DNA of 64,000 nt from Delphinapterus leucas (lineage: Eukaryota > Chordata > Mammalia > Artiodactyla > Monodontidae). The notes under the pieces were generated by a model. It was not told where the DNA came from, ran no database searches, and saw only the letters and a program-made list of their open reading frames with translations. The position numbers and the translations under genes were made by a program. Shown in pieces: positions 1 to 13,200 of this stretch; positions within the stretch are counted from its first letter, which is position 1, and every line of letters begins with the position of its first letter. The stretch is taken from positions 7,069,537-7,133,536 of the forward strand of contig NW_022097993.1 of assembly GCF_002288925.2 (NCBI RefSeq), read 5' to 3'.

Positions 1-963
1 TACTCTGGTTCAAGTGAAATAACAGTCTTCAACATTCTTGTAGCAGCATTATATATCATTTTCTTGAATACACAACAATTACTGGTAAAATGTATGCTGT
101 AGAAGAGATAGTTTTATATTTATGTCATACTGTGGCATAAACCCTAGTAAAGGTAGCCAATATAAAGTGACCTGTATATTTATCGCACATTTAAATTATG
201 GAAAGTTAGGGTTTTATTGGTAGACATCTGTGTCTCCTATTAAGTCAAGGTTGCTGTATTTTTCCGTTTGGGTTGTACTTCTTTTTTTAAATGAGAGAGC
301 CAAAATTTAGCAGCAAGCATTTTCGATCGGCTAGAACAAGTGGTGTGTTTTATTTTGATGACTAATTGCTTTTAGATTTTCCAGAAGAATTGGTGGTTTT
401 TAGTTTCCTTAGGGTTAAGCTGTAATTGAAATTTTGCATTTCTGCTCTTTTAGCTTTGTGAATAGAGTTTCTCCCCCCCCAAAAATTGTTGGAATTAAGA
501 TTTGCAAGTGATATGAGATCGTTGGAGTTACTGGAAGTGGTATGTTGAAACCGAGCTTATTTAAATAAGATAAGAGGAAAAAATGATGGTGAAGAAATAA
601 GGATCTTTGTGCACAATAAGGAGAACTGAACTGTAAAATTTGGGGATTTAGATGCTTTTTTTTCCTTTGGAATTGTTTTTTAGGCACGTACTTCTTCATA
701 TTTCGATGCCATTCTTGTCCTGAAGGACATTCCAATCTGATTGGACATATGGGGGCCAGGGTGATAGGCAGGAATCAGGTATAATTCTAAAGTTTAATCC
801 CATCTTCTGTTCCACTGACAGAATAGGACAGACAGCTTAGAAGGAAGAAATGGGCAACTTTAGACAAATTGACTCCAGCAAATCAGGATGTCTACTAGGA
901 TGAAGGAGTATTTACATGTATAGTAGACATTAAAAAATGATCCCCCTTTCATTTCTATTCTAG
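1..963 (+). other. Intron upstream of window exon 1
   Basis: AT-rich intronic sequence ending in the acceptor at 962-963. I recognise no repeat or gene here. The 106-aa minus frame at 415-735 has no recognisable motif. Confidence 0.7.
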
Positions 964-1236
964 AGCGTGGTTCACCTCAGAATTTGATTACTAAAGATAT
1001 CACCGACACATCGATTGGCGCTTACTGGACGTCTGCTCCAGGAATGGTTCGCGGTTACAGGGTCTCTTGGAAATCGATGTATGATGATATTGAGGCTGGA
1101 GAGAAGAGTCTTCCTGGAGATGCAATTCATACTATCATAGAAAATCTGCAGCCAGAGACCAAATACAGAGTTTCAGTATTTGCAACTTACAGTAGCGGAG
1201 AAGGAGAACCTTTGAGTGGAGAAGCCACAACTGAAT
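964..1236 (+). CDS. COL12A1: COL12A1 exon 1 of window: complete FN3-6 module
   Basis: Single 273-nt exon, phase 1 to phase 1, acceptor ttctattctag and donor gtaggt. Encodes a whole fibronectin type III domain: GSPQNL at the A strand, AYW core Trp, YRVSW, then [17 protein letters not shown] with the hallmark Leu and Tyr of the E/F strands. Expected to be present only in the long XIIA form. Confidence 0.95.
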
Positions 1237-4200
1237 GTAGGTAACAGTCCGAGGGGGTTTGAGTGTGTTGGTGCTACCTAATAGCTATCAGCTCATCATA
1301 ACCACTTGCATTTTTTCCTTATATGACAAATGGGGACTCAAAAATTAGGACCTTTAATGAATGTGGTTTAAATTCAGGTTTGTTTTGTATCTAAAATTAT
1401 ATCAAAGTCTGAAATATTGAATCCCTCCCAACTACCTACACAGTTGACCCTCGAACAATGTGAGGGTTAATCTGAGTACAGTTTATAGTCAGCTCTGCTT
1501 ATCTGAGCTTCCTCTGCATCTCAGGAAAAAGCCAACCTCAGATCATGTAGTGCTGTAGCATTTGCTAGTGAAAAAAATCCGTGTATAAGTGGACCCTCGA
1601 AGTTCAAACCTTCATTGTTCAAAGGTGAACTGTGTTTGTCTCTCTCTCAGTCTCTCTCTCTCTCTCTCTTTTTTTTTTTCTGGTGGAAAGATCAACTAGG
1701 TAAGAAGCTCGGCTAGTATAAAGATCAGAAGCTATGGAGACAAAGAAAATTCAGGCATATTTATAACTATATTACCTTGGGCAAGTTCTGGAACCTTCTT
1801 TGAGCCTCAGTTTCCTAATGTGTAGAATGCAGCCTCAGATTGTCTTGAGGATTAAATGAAGTAACAGTGGGCAAAGCACCAAGCATAGTGCCTAGCTACT
1901 TCGAGAAGGTTGATGAATGACGTGGCTATTGAGACTATGATTGTCTCAATATGATACAATACGATACATCCAAGACTAATCCTAGATTATTTTTACTATG
2001 TTTGGGGAGGCTAAGTCAAGTCTACTCAGGTTTCTGGAGGCTAAAATTTACCTTAATCTCATTAATATTCTTTCTTGTGAAAAATTTTGAATCACCCTCT
2101 CATCATTTATTATCAGGTGGCTAGTGAGAGGCATGTCGGTATTTCTCAATTGTCCTTCCTAAAAAGTAATTTGTTAAGGATGGGCATTTCTAAGTATTTA
2201 TAGGAGAAAAGTTTATTCCTATTGCTTGGGAGGATTTTAGGAAATGGGGAAAGATTGGGGCACTCTTGCATTTCCTTTTATTAGAAAGAATTGGAGGAAA
2301 GGGGTGGTTTTTCTGCCAAAGGAGGAGAGAGGGAAACACCATGAGCAATTTCAATGAAGTCCTGTATCCGGATTTTAGGTTGTCCTTAAATGAAAATCTT
2401 TTGGTCTGAGTTCTCTGAGGAATTCATCTTTTTTTTTTTTTTTAAATCACTGGCAAACTCAGTTGGATATGTCTAAGCTTAAATCTGTGTCAAAATTAAC
2501 CGGATTAAAAAAATCAAACTCCTGATAGGAGATTTAAATACAAGAAAGGGCACATTTCTCGGATAGTCACATGATTGGTTTCCATGGTAGTGATTGAAAT
2601 CTTGTGTCTGAATATATTGGCTGATATAGTTTAAGAAGCTGGCCCAAATTCATCTCTATTTCTGGTAAATATTCACTTGTTGTAAAGAGAAGCCATGTTG
2701 TAAACTTAGGCCACATATGACACATCTAGCTAAATTTATTTGTAGGAGTGAAGATACAATTCACGTGGCTGAGAAATTATCAAAATTTATATATTAAGAG
2801 GGAAACTTTTCCCAAAGATTCTCCTCCATCATTTCTTCTTGTGAAAAGTTTGAATCCTCAGATATTTATTTGGGATTTAAAATCTCCCCAAGGATATGTT
2901 TTCGTCCAAAGCAAGTATGTTAGCAGAAATCCTAGATAAATTTTCATCTCTAAGAAGCTAAGCATCTAAGAAATTTTCACTATTTCTTGGCTAATTGATT
3001 GATTTAGAGGTGAGTGAACAGAAAAGCCTCTTTCTAACTATGAGCATACTAGGCAGCAATGAAAGTACATTTTCTAGAGGGTATGCCAGCTGCTCAAACA
3101 GCTAGGCAAGTAAGATGGAAGACAGGAACCTTTCTTTGTTCTACTACCATTTTGTTGTTGTGTTTTGCTTTGCTTTCTTTGTGGAAAGTGAGGTAGTTTA
3201 GAAAGTACTTTGAGAGATCTGAGTCAGGTGTCGCATATTCAGGTGGTGGATGAGTCCTAAATGGTGCGGATAACTGGGTCGAGTCACTGGGTCATGCTCT
3301 TAGAGTTTCTTATAAACTTCCAAGGAGACATTTTGGAAATATTTTCAGGAAACATTTTCTGTTTTCACCTGACACTCAGAGGCATGGTATGCAGACTGTT
3401 GATACAATGAAAACCATGAATTGTGGCTAGAAGGCCAGCAGATGGGACACTTTCTACCGGCCCTCCAATTATGGCAGCTGGTTTAGCAGAGGTACAGTGG
3501 GTGTTGGAAAGCATCTTGTGCGAGTTACTAAAACATGAAAAGAACTTAGAGTGGGAGTATTAACAGCTTTTTATGGCATGTGGCATACCTATGAAGGGAG
3601 TGAAAAATCTTGCTTTTTCCTTATGGGAAGCCAACAAGGATTTTTTTTCCCTCCTTAAAATCCAAAGTTTCCCATTAAAGCTAAGATGAGATATGTTGGA
3701 CTTTATTTAGCTTCAATTCCTCTATTTTAAAGAATCAATTAAAAATCAGGAATACAATTGAGATCCTTGAAGCATTTCAAGGTATGAAGTACAATATTTG
3801 ACTGTTATTAACATATTTAAATTTGGGAATATTTTAAAGTTTGGGATTCCACTCTTTTGGGGACATAGGTTTCTTTTTAGATCAATACTCGTAAGATTTA
3901 AATGTCCATTTTTCTCAATTCTGAGTTGTATGAAATTGGTTTGAGAAATTTGTGTAAGGGAGAGATGTCCTTTTCCACTGAACAAAAGTTGAAGAGGTGG
4001 AAACAAGAGGTCAGAAAACATATTTTAGCAGAACTCTTTCTAGAAGAGTGTTAGACACACATTGATTTATTCAACATTTGTAACAAATAGATTGTTCTGT
4101 GTACTATTCTTTCCCATACTCTTTCCAAAATCCTATGTAAGGTCTTTACATTTTTTGTTTGAAAATATATATATTTTTCTTTTAATAGTTCACTTACCTG

Positions 4201-7200
4201 GAGAATAGTAATAAAGAATTGAGGATTAACTAAATAAATTTTAATATTTCCAGAAAGTAATGGAATTGGCTGAGAATTCTCTTACTTTCTTTCTTTTTTT
4301 TTTTTAACATCTTTATTGGGGTATAATTGCTTTACAATGGTGTGTTAGTTTCTGCTTTATAACAAAGTGAATCAGTTATACATATACATATGTTCCCATA
4401 TCTCTTCCCTCTTGCGTCTCCCTCCCTCCCACCCTCCCTCTCTTACTTTCTTTAAACCCTAAAATTAAAAAATTGCAACCAACATACTCTTAGTTGAAAT
4501 TATACTTGCATCTTTCAGAAAACTAATTTATAACCATATATTGAATTTCTTTATCTATTTTGTCATTCTTACCTTTGCCCTCTGTACATAGCATATCTTT
4601 TGCTTATATGGCTGCTGTCAAGATTTTCTTTTTATACTGATTTTAAGTAATTTGCTTATGATGTGCCTTGGTGTAGTCTTTTCATGTTTCTTGTGCTTCA
4701 GGTTCATTGAGATTGTTGGATCTGTGGGTTTATAGTTTTATAAAATTTGAAAATATTCAGACCATTATTTCTTCAAATATTTTATTTATTGCCCCCCACT
4801 TTCTTCAGATACTCTGGTTCTACATGTACTCGTCTGCTTGAAGTTATCACAAAGCTCACTGCTGTGCTCTTCAGTTTGTCAATCTTTTCTCTTTTCTTGT
4901 GTTTCATTTTATTTTTATTTATTTATTTATTTAAAAAATTATTTATTTAATTTATTTATTTGGTTGCACCAGGTCTTAGTTGCAGCACGTGGGCTCCTTA
5001 GATGTGGCACATGAACCCTTAGTTGCGGCATGCATGTGGGACCTAGTTTCCTGACCAGGGATCAAAGCCAGGCCCCCTGCATTGGGAGCACGGAGTCTTA
5101 TCCACTGCACCACCAGGGAGGTCCCTTGTGTTTCATTTTAGATAGTTTCTATTATCATGTCATCAAGTTCGCTAATTTTTTTCCTGCAATTTCTAATCTG
5201 CTCTTAATACCACCCTGTGCATGTTTCATCTTAGACATTGTATTTTTCACCTCTAGAAGTTTGGTTTGAGTCTTTCTTATTTGTTCTATGTGTTTACTTA
5301 ACTTGCTTAACATTTCTTCTACCATCATTAGCATATGGAATATAGTTATAATAGCTGTTTTAAGGTCCCTTTTGAATAATTCTGTCATATGCATTATTTG
5401 TAGTGCCGTTTCTTTTTTTTTTAATTTTGCGGTACACGGGCCTCTCACTGCTATGGCCTCTCCCGTTGCGGAGCACAGGCTCCGGACGTGCAGGCTCAGC
5501 GGCCATGGCTCACGGGCCCAGCCGCTCCGCGGCATGTGGGATCTTCCCGGACCGGGGCACGAACCCGTGTCCCCTGCATCGACAGGCGGACTCTCAACCA
5601 CTGCGCACCAGGGAAGCCCCCCCTGAGATATTTTTATGTGTCAGTTTCCTGTTCCTTTGTGCTGATAGTCTTACATGTTCACGGCAGTCACAAAGGATGG
5701 TGTTAACTGCAGTCACTATGGCTAGTCATTTATGAATTGTTCTTTCTTCTGAAAAGATTCAAGGAATATTTCTGACCCTGTATTCATGATTTTTAGTATT
5801 CTGCACACTGTAATTTCTACCGGAATTCTTTACAGATGGAAATATAATAAAAATTCTAAAAGCTCATCTCCAGAAATCGGTGTTTTCTTTACTAAGGTCT
5901 CTGGAATGCAAATATGAAATCCTTGCAATATGAATTCCCATTTTTTAGTTATTAGCCAGTTGAAGAGAAAACATCTCACTGTGACCTCACTGAGATTAGG
6001 CTCACAAGCCATCTTGAACTTAGGAGAGCTCACAATGCTAAGTAAAGGAATAGTGTACGTATTTAAGAAACCACACATAGCGTTTTGTCACATAAATGGG
6101 GAGGTGGACATAAACATTTTCTTTCAGCACAGAATACATTGTAATCTTCCTTTCATCTCACAGTATCCGATGTTTCGAAAACCTTGAAAGTGGATGAAGA
6201 AACAGAAAACACAATGAGAGTTACCTGGAAACCAGCACCTGGGAAAGTTGTCAACTACCGTGTTGTGTATCGCCCCCGTGTGGGTGGGAGACAGATGGTT
6301 GCCAAGGTGTCACCCACTGTCACCTCAACAATGTTAAAGCGACTTCAGCCCCAGACCACGTATGACATCACAGTTCTCCCAGTTTACAAGACAGGAGAAG
6401 GAAAGCTTAGGCAAGGTTCAGGAACAACAGGTATAAAACCATAATAATTTTGGGGGGAAAGTGTGTAATATTTTAAAGGGAGATTTTAATATATCTACTT
6501 CATTTGTAAATGTCTAAAATGCAGTCTGTAATAAATTATACTATAATAGTTAGGTAGGATGCCTAATTAGCATATGATTTTTACCAATCTAGTTCCTGGT
6601 AAAATGATTCTACATATTAATTGTCTAATGCTAATCTAATCTTCTGAATTGGGAGTACTATTTATACTTCCACTTGGGTAGCACTCTATTATTCTGATTT
6701 TTATTGGGTATTATAGCTTGTGCTTTCCGACTTAATCCTTTTTATAAATGTATATTTTGAAGTATTTTGTTTGTGATGATTGCCATGTATATCACTTAGA
6801 TATTTTGAATTCAACTTATTATTGTAGGGGCTATAAAAAACCCCCAAAGCCTAGGCTTATGGATAATATTTTAACATCTATTATCTTTACAGCTTCTCGA
6901 TTTAAATCACCCAGAAACCTCAAAACATCTGACCCAACCATGTCAAGCTTCCGGGTGACTTGGGAGCCTGCACCTGGGGAGGTCAAGGGTTACAAGGTCA
7001 CATTTCACCCCACGGGAGATGACAGAAGACTGGGGGAGTTAGTGGTTGGACCGTATGACAACACAGTTGTTTTGGAGGAACTTAGGTAGGAATGAACTCT
7101 ATTCCGTTTTTGTTAACAGATTGTGCCTTCCACACATGATCACGTATGTGTCTGTTTGCCGGCAGAGTATTTAGAATCAGCCAAAGTTGCTTTCCTCACT

Positions 7201-10200
7201 CTTGGTGCTGCTGAAGTTGAGGTTAGGGTTCAGAGACTCAAATTTAGGCCTGAGCAGTTGTACTCTTTTGATGACTTGTTATTAAGTGATCAGGGATGGT
7301 GTTTCTTCAGTAACACCCTGCTTTTTAAAAATTAACATCCACATTGCACGATTTCACCAAAGGCAGTTTATCACCAGCCAGCCTTATGGGAACGTAGGAG
7401 TCCCCATGCCTTCCGGAAAGGCCCAGGTGACTGACCCTGAGATGCGAGTGTGCATCGTCTCCCAGGATGGGCTGCAGGAGTCAGGGGGCAGGCCTTTGCT
7501 CTTGGGCTCAGCTGGGAGGATTGGGGAAGGGGGGCGTTGGCAAGCTCTTGCTGCAGGCTGTGTGGTGGGAAAGAAGGAGGTTTGAGTTGGAACAGCAGCA
7601 TTCTTCACAGTAGAAAGAACAGGCTGCTGTGCATTGCCTGGTGGAAAGTTGGTTTGTTTCAACGATTCATTCAACAATATTGGAATCTGTATAAATGCTT
7701 GATATTTACTTTTATCGGAATAGGGAGGACGAAATTTATTGAGCCTCCTACGTGCCAGGCACTGTGCTAGGTGCTTTATGTTCCCTTGCAAGTACGACAT
7801 TTAAATTGTCTTCTTCAAGCCCATCACTTAGAAGCAATAAGAGTGGAAGCCCGATCCTTCCCTGAGTGGCTCAGTGGGAAGGTGGGGATTCTACACCTAA
7901 TGGAAAGGCAAGGTGGAACTTGGCGCCGTGAGCCCCTAGTATTCTCTAGAGTGCTGGCGGGCTAGTTCCCCTTGATACCTCAGAGTGTGGGCTTAAACTA
8001 GAATGTGACGGGAATTAGTTTCCTTCTTCTGCAGTGTTATGTATTATAAGTTCCTCTGAATGAAAGTTTGTAAGTCAAGTTGAATGTTTATAACAAAGCA
8101 AAAAAAAAATGCTACCACTTGAGGTTATTATGCATACAGACTATATATTTTAACATTTCAGGGCAGGTACCACCTATAAAGTAAATGTTTTTGGAATGTT
8201 TGATGGAGGAGAAAGTTCACCACTTGTTGGACAAGAAATGACAACCCTCTCTGACACAACTGTAATGCCAGTTTTATCCTCTGGTAAGAAATTGAGTTAC
8301 GTTCCCCTAGGAAAAGTCAGTATTTTGCAACTTTTTTTCAAATATGAATTGTTAGGTGACTCATACCATGAAAATTAACTATTAAATTTTACACTAAAAT
8401 TTATTTCAGTAACATATACTTAAAAAATTCTTCAAAGATACAGCTAAGCACACTTTTGCCGACATTTTTTAAGGCTTTCTTGTCAGTGTTGCATTAGTTA
8501 CATAGTACTGTATTATTTAAAGTTGAGATTTTACAATGATAATATACATTATCTTTAACCTTTAATATACATTATCTTTAATCGCTTTCTAATAATTAAA
8601 ATGCAGTTTTATTTTGTTAAAGTCATCATAAAAATGATTTATCTGGGCTGAGCAAGCAGCACCTTGTTCCGTAAATAGGTGGGCAACTAAGACTTGGGAA
8701 GCAAAATGGTAACATAAAGCCCTCATACTTTTCTGCTCCTGCCACGACTACAACTTTGATGCACATGAAGCTAGTTTTGAACATTCTTCCAGGTGAGGGT
8801 GGTGGGTAGAGTTTGCTTCTAAATATTTTAATCATTTGCTAACAAAGAGTAGGTCTTGGCAGATCAGGAGCAGACTTGTAAAGCCTTAGGTGCTTGGAGT
8901 AGTACTTGGGAATCCTAACTCCTGATGGAGCATCCAATATGCAGTGACGCCTTTGGATTGTGATGGGCATCACTGAATCTTTCTCAGTGAGTTCTTTTTT
9001 TTTGTTGTTGTTTTGTAATATAAAGATCAGATGCTAACATGGCAAGAAGTTGAAAAATTTGTAGCTGGTAACATAAGCTCCTAGAAAAGAAAGCGTTTGA
9101 AAACATGGATGTGGATAAAAGAAGTGAAAGGGTCAACTCTTGCTGTTTTGCATTAATGTTCAATTGCTTCTCTTATGATGATGTTAATTAACTGACTTAT
9201 ATTTTTATTTTGTAGCTTGTGCACTGAGGATATTGGGATAATTCTCTCTTTCCAAAGCACCCTAGCTTTGTATCAGTGTTTGTGCGTGTGGTCTCTGTAG
9301 CTCTCAATCTGTATACTTGTTTGTATCTTTTTTCTAGATTGTCTTCCTTCTCTCTTGATTTTTTAAATGTGCAGACCTCACCAGCTGTATCTACCTGATT
9401 GTTATACATAGTAGATGATTAAGTTAAATAATGAAAAACTAAATAATAGCTATCGGACTTTTAAACAATATATCTTTACTTCAAAAAGTTCTAATTTTAA
9501 GAGTTATATGCCTAATCCTTCATAATATATGTAATACTGGGGGCTTTAATTAATTTAAAAGATATTTTTGGCTCACTGAAACTTTTTCTAGCTTACACAT
9601 TTTAACAGTTCATCTCATACTTGTCTGCTAATGACCGTTGAATATTTAGAAAAATGCAACATCCAATCTAGATCACATTAAAAGTTTTATTAAAATTATT
9701 ATTGTCTTATCGTTAGGTGGCTCTACATTCCCACTTATATATTTTACCTTTTGGGTTTGTGAGCTCATTCAAATTTACGATGACGGTTTAATTCTCCGTG
9801 TCCTATGATTGCGGCTAGAAATATAGCCAAAGATGAATGAAAGATTTTCCACTGAAATAATTACTGGAGGGATGGACGGTTCCTGTGACTCTTATTTGAG
9901 GTTAATAAATCGTATGGACATGTTTTCAAAGCCTTCAACTCCAAATTACATCGCTGAGCCACAGAACTGAGGCAGTTAGGCGACACTGAGCCCCCGGGGG
10001 TGGCAGAGGCGTGGCTAGGAAGTAACCCGACAAAGAATGTGCTCCTTACTCTGTGCTGTCTCACGATTGCTGTGTCAGGGATGGAGTGTCTCACCAGGGC
10101 TGAAGCAGACATCGTGCTGCTGGTGGATGGGTCGTGGAGCATCGGCCGGGCGAATTTTAGAACCGTGAGGAGCTTCATCTCCCGTATCGCGGAAGTCTTT

Positions 10201-13200
10201 GAGATTGGCCCCAAAAGAGTACAGATTGGTAGGTGTGACAACATTGAAGGCATTTAGACGTCTCCATCATGCTCTTTTATACATGCTAATGCCAATGGTG
10301 TCCTTTTAGCCCTTGCTCAGTATAGCGGGGACCCCAGAACAGAGTGGCAGTTAAATGCTCACAAAGACAAGAAGAGCTTGTTGCAGGCTGTGGCAAACCT
10401 ACCTTACAAAGGAGGCAATACCCTCACAGGTGAGTCAGATGCTCCAGCGAGCTGTCAGCTCTCGCTTTCGGTCAAAGCTTGTGGCTGAAAAATGATGTGA
10501 CTGATTCTCTTTTAACAATCCCTCTAGGCATGGCTTTGAATTTCATTCGCCAACAGAGCTTCAAGACCCAAGCTGGCATGAGGCCTCGAGCTCGAAAAAT
10601 CGGCGTTCTCATCACTGATGGAAAATCACAAGATGACGTTGAGGCACCTTCCAAAAAACTCAAGGATGAGGGCGTGGAACTGTTTGCTGTCGGTGAGCAT
10701 TGACGAGAATTGCCACGCCCCCAGGGGTGACAAATGTGCCCAGGGTATTTTTGTAGTTAAAGATATTTTCTGAAGCATGAAAAAACAAACAGACACACTT
10801 GCCCTATCACATCATTTATCAAAATAATGTACCAGGAAGTTCATTCATGTTTTTCTTTTCTCCTTGTAATGGGATGAAACTACATGGCTTCTTGGAAGAG
10901 AGTAATGAATCAAGAGGACAAATGTACTATTAATAGGATTCAGGAAAATTCTTGTTTGGTTTTCCACAGCACCATGTTTATTTTTGATATCCATTATTTC
11001 ACTTTCCAGAAAAAACACTGAAGAGACACTTTTTGGTGGGGAATCAGTGCCAGAAGCATTTAGAAGAAGCTAAACAAAACAGCCTTTAGTTTATATTATT
11101 TTTTGTTTCTATTTTATATATGTAATCATTTTATTATTCAGGAAAATCATATATACATTCTAGCTAACATGGAATATATAAGGGTAGCCCATGAAATGTT
11201 TGCTTTGTTCCATTACTTTTTTTCTGAGACATGCTTTTAATTTGTGTATATCCATTTTTCCCAAGGTATTAAGAATGCTGATGAAGTTGAGTTAAAGATG
11301 ATTGCGACAGATCCCGATGATACCCATGCATACAATGTGGCGGATTTTGAGTCCCTCTCCAGGATCGTGGATGACCTCATCGTCAACTTGTGTAACAGCG
11401 TCAAAGGTCCAGGTAAGGTTAGCCCAGGGTTTCTCACCCTCAGCACTATTGGTATTTTGGTCCAGATAACTCTTTTTAGGATGGAGGAAGTGGATTCTTT
11501 TGTGTGTTGTGAGATGTTTAGCAGCATCCCTGGACTCTTCCCTCTGGATACTAGTAGCATCCCCTGAGTCATGACAGCTAAAAACATCTTCAGAATTTGC
11601 CAAATGTCTGCTGGGGAGAATACTGCCTCCAGCTGAGAATCATTGATTTGGTCCCTGATTTTTTTCTGATGGCATCAAACTATACATGACTTCTAGCTTA
11701 TCTGAGGATACATTTTGTTTATATGTGCCTGCACCACACACACACACACACCCACACACACACACGTGAGACTGGGGAAGAAATAGAGATGCTTTCTTTC
11801 CTGGTGTATATCTAATCTCTGGTAAAGCATCTTCACTCTACATAACTATTAAATGGTTGTTCCCAGACTTTTATTTTCTAAGGTTTGCTGCCTTTTGTTT
11901 TGGATTAGCAATGGAAGAGGGGTCTTATATATGATTTGCTTTGCCCCAACTACAGATGATCACATTTGATACTTTGCACTTGTAACCTCTAAATATAAAG
12001 ACAAATTATAATTTTAGAATTTGGACTTTTAGAAAGGATATCATCTCTCTTTACCACTGAAGAAACAGATTTAGAGAAGTTCAATTACTAACTCAAGGCC
12101 AAATGGGTAAAGACATTTTGAGAGGTCCTTGAAAAAAGGTAGCTATTGATAAGGAATTAAGATTTAGAAATAAAATTATGGAAGTGAATTTTTAGTGACA
12201 AAGAGTGGTGTAAAATGACTACTATCTGTGTAAATCATAGGGCAAAACATGGTAAGCACCAAATTGAAGGTTTTTGGAAAACTAACGATAGAAACTATGG
12301 TTCTTATTATATGAGAAAAATTTCTTTTAAATACATGGAGATTCTGGTAAAGATTGTCTTTCACTAATTTATTCTGGTTTTGGAAAGTTGGAATGAGTTT
12401 CATAAATAAAGTGGTAGAAATGTTTCACGTGCTTTGGATACCGAGGCTACATTTATTTGAATGTTCCTTCTTGAATTTCTCTCTCCGAAATTTTGCAGAT
12501 TTTCTTTTTGGATTTTGAACAATAGACTGCCTTTTCCCAGGAGAAGCAGACCAGCCAGGAATCCAGAATTTGTAGGCATCTGGCTCTGGATGAGCTGAGA
12601 GAGTTGTGGTTTTATTTAGTTGGAGAGAATTTTGAGTGGGGATGAAAACATCTTTTATCTCTTTTTCTTTCTTTTTTTCTACATCAGCTACGTAATAGTT
12701 GCATTCATTTAGTTTCCCAGACAGTAAAATTGCTTGATAATTTTGTAGGCTTGATTATGACCCAAGTGCAGTAAAGGTTAGGATACTAAGAATGGAAATT
12801 CTTTTTCTCAGCTTTGGCTTACAAAGAAAGTAGAAAGAGTTTATATGAGAATGATTTGCCGTGCTCACAGAGTCACTGCATTAGTTCTCGTATAATTATT
12901 ATTTGGAACATCTTTCTAACGGTCCTAATGAGCCTAATATTTCTATTTTCATTGGCATGTATTCCAAATATTTTTCTATATCAGTCATTTCACCTGTACT
13001 TATGAACAGAGAATACAATCACAGGCAGTAGGATATTCCCGAATTTTAGAAGACTTGCTGGTTTCTCCTGTCTTCTGAGTGAGAAAGTGGTTAACTTCTC
13101 GTACCACCGAATTAGATCTTGTAAAGGAACTAAACGTGAATAAGAAGCCAATTCTGTCTTCACAGAGTATAACTTATAGTTATGGAGATAAGACGTGCAT

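Larger units (their letters stand above)
4560..5780 (-). mobile_element. Ancient L1 (L1M-type) fragment, interrupted by two CHR SINEs
   Basis: Sequence around 'tgccttggtgtagtcttttcatgtttcttgtgctt', 'gtttcattttagatagtttctatt' and 'cacctctagaagtttggtttgagtc' resembles the antisense of an old mammalian L1. Family assignment is from memory; ends are approximate. Confidence 0.55.

Noticed and set aside
5155..5735. Overlapping 70-148-aa open frames on both strands
   Set aside because: They run through a CHR SINE and old L1 sequence; the same peptides (e.g. [14 protein letters not shown]) recur at 31.3, 50.0 and 53.6 kb.
7738..7785. Possible tRNA or regulatory element
   Set aside because: The words match an L2 tail, not a tRNA fold.
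7384..7800. 138-aa minus frame and overlapping + frames
   Set aside because: Intronic, no recognisable motif, low-complexity composition typical of chance frames in GC-richer DNA.
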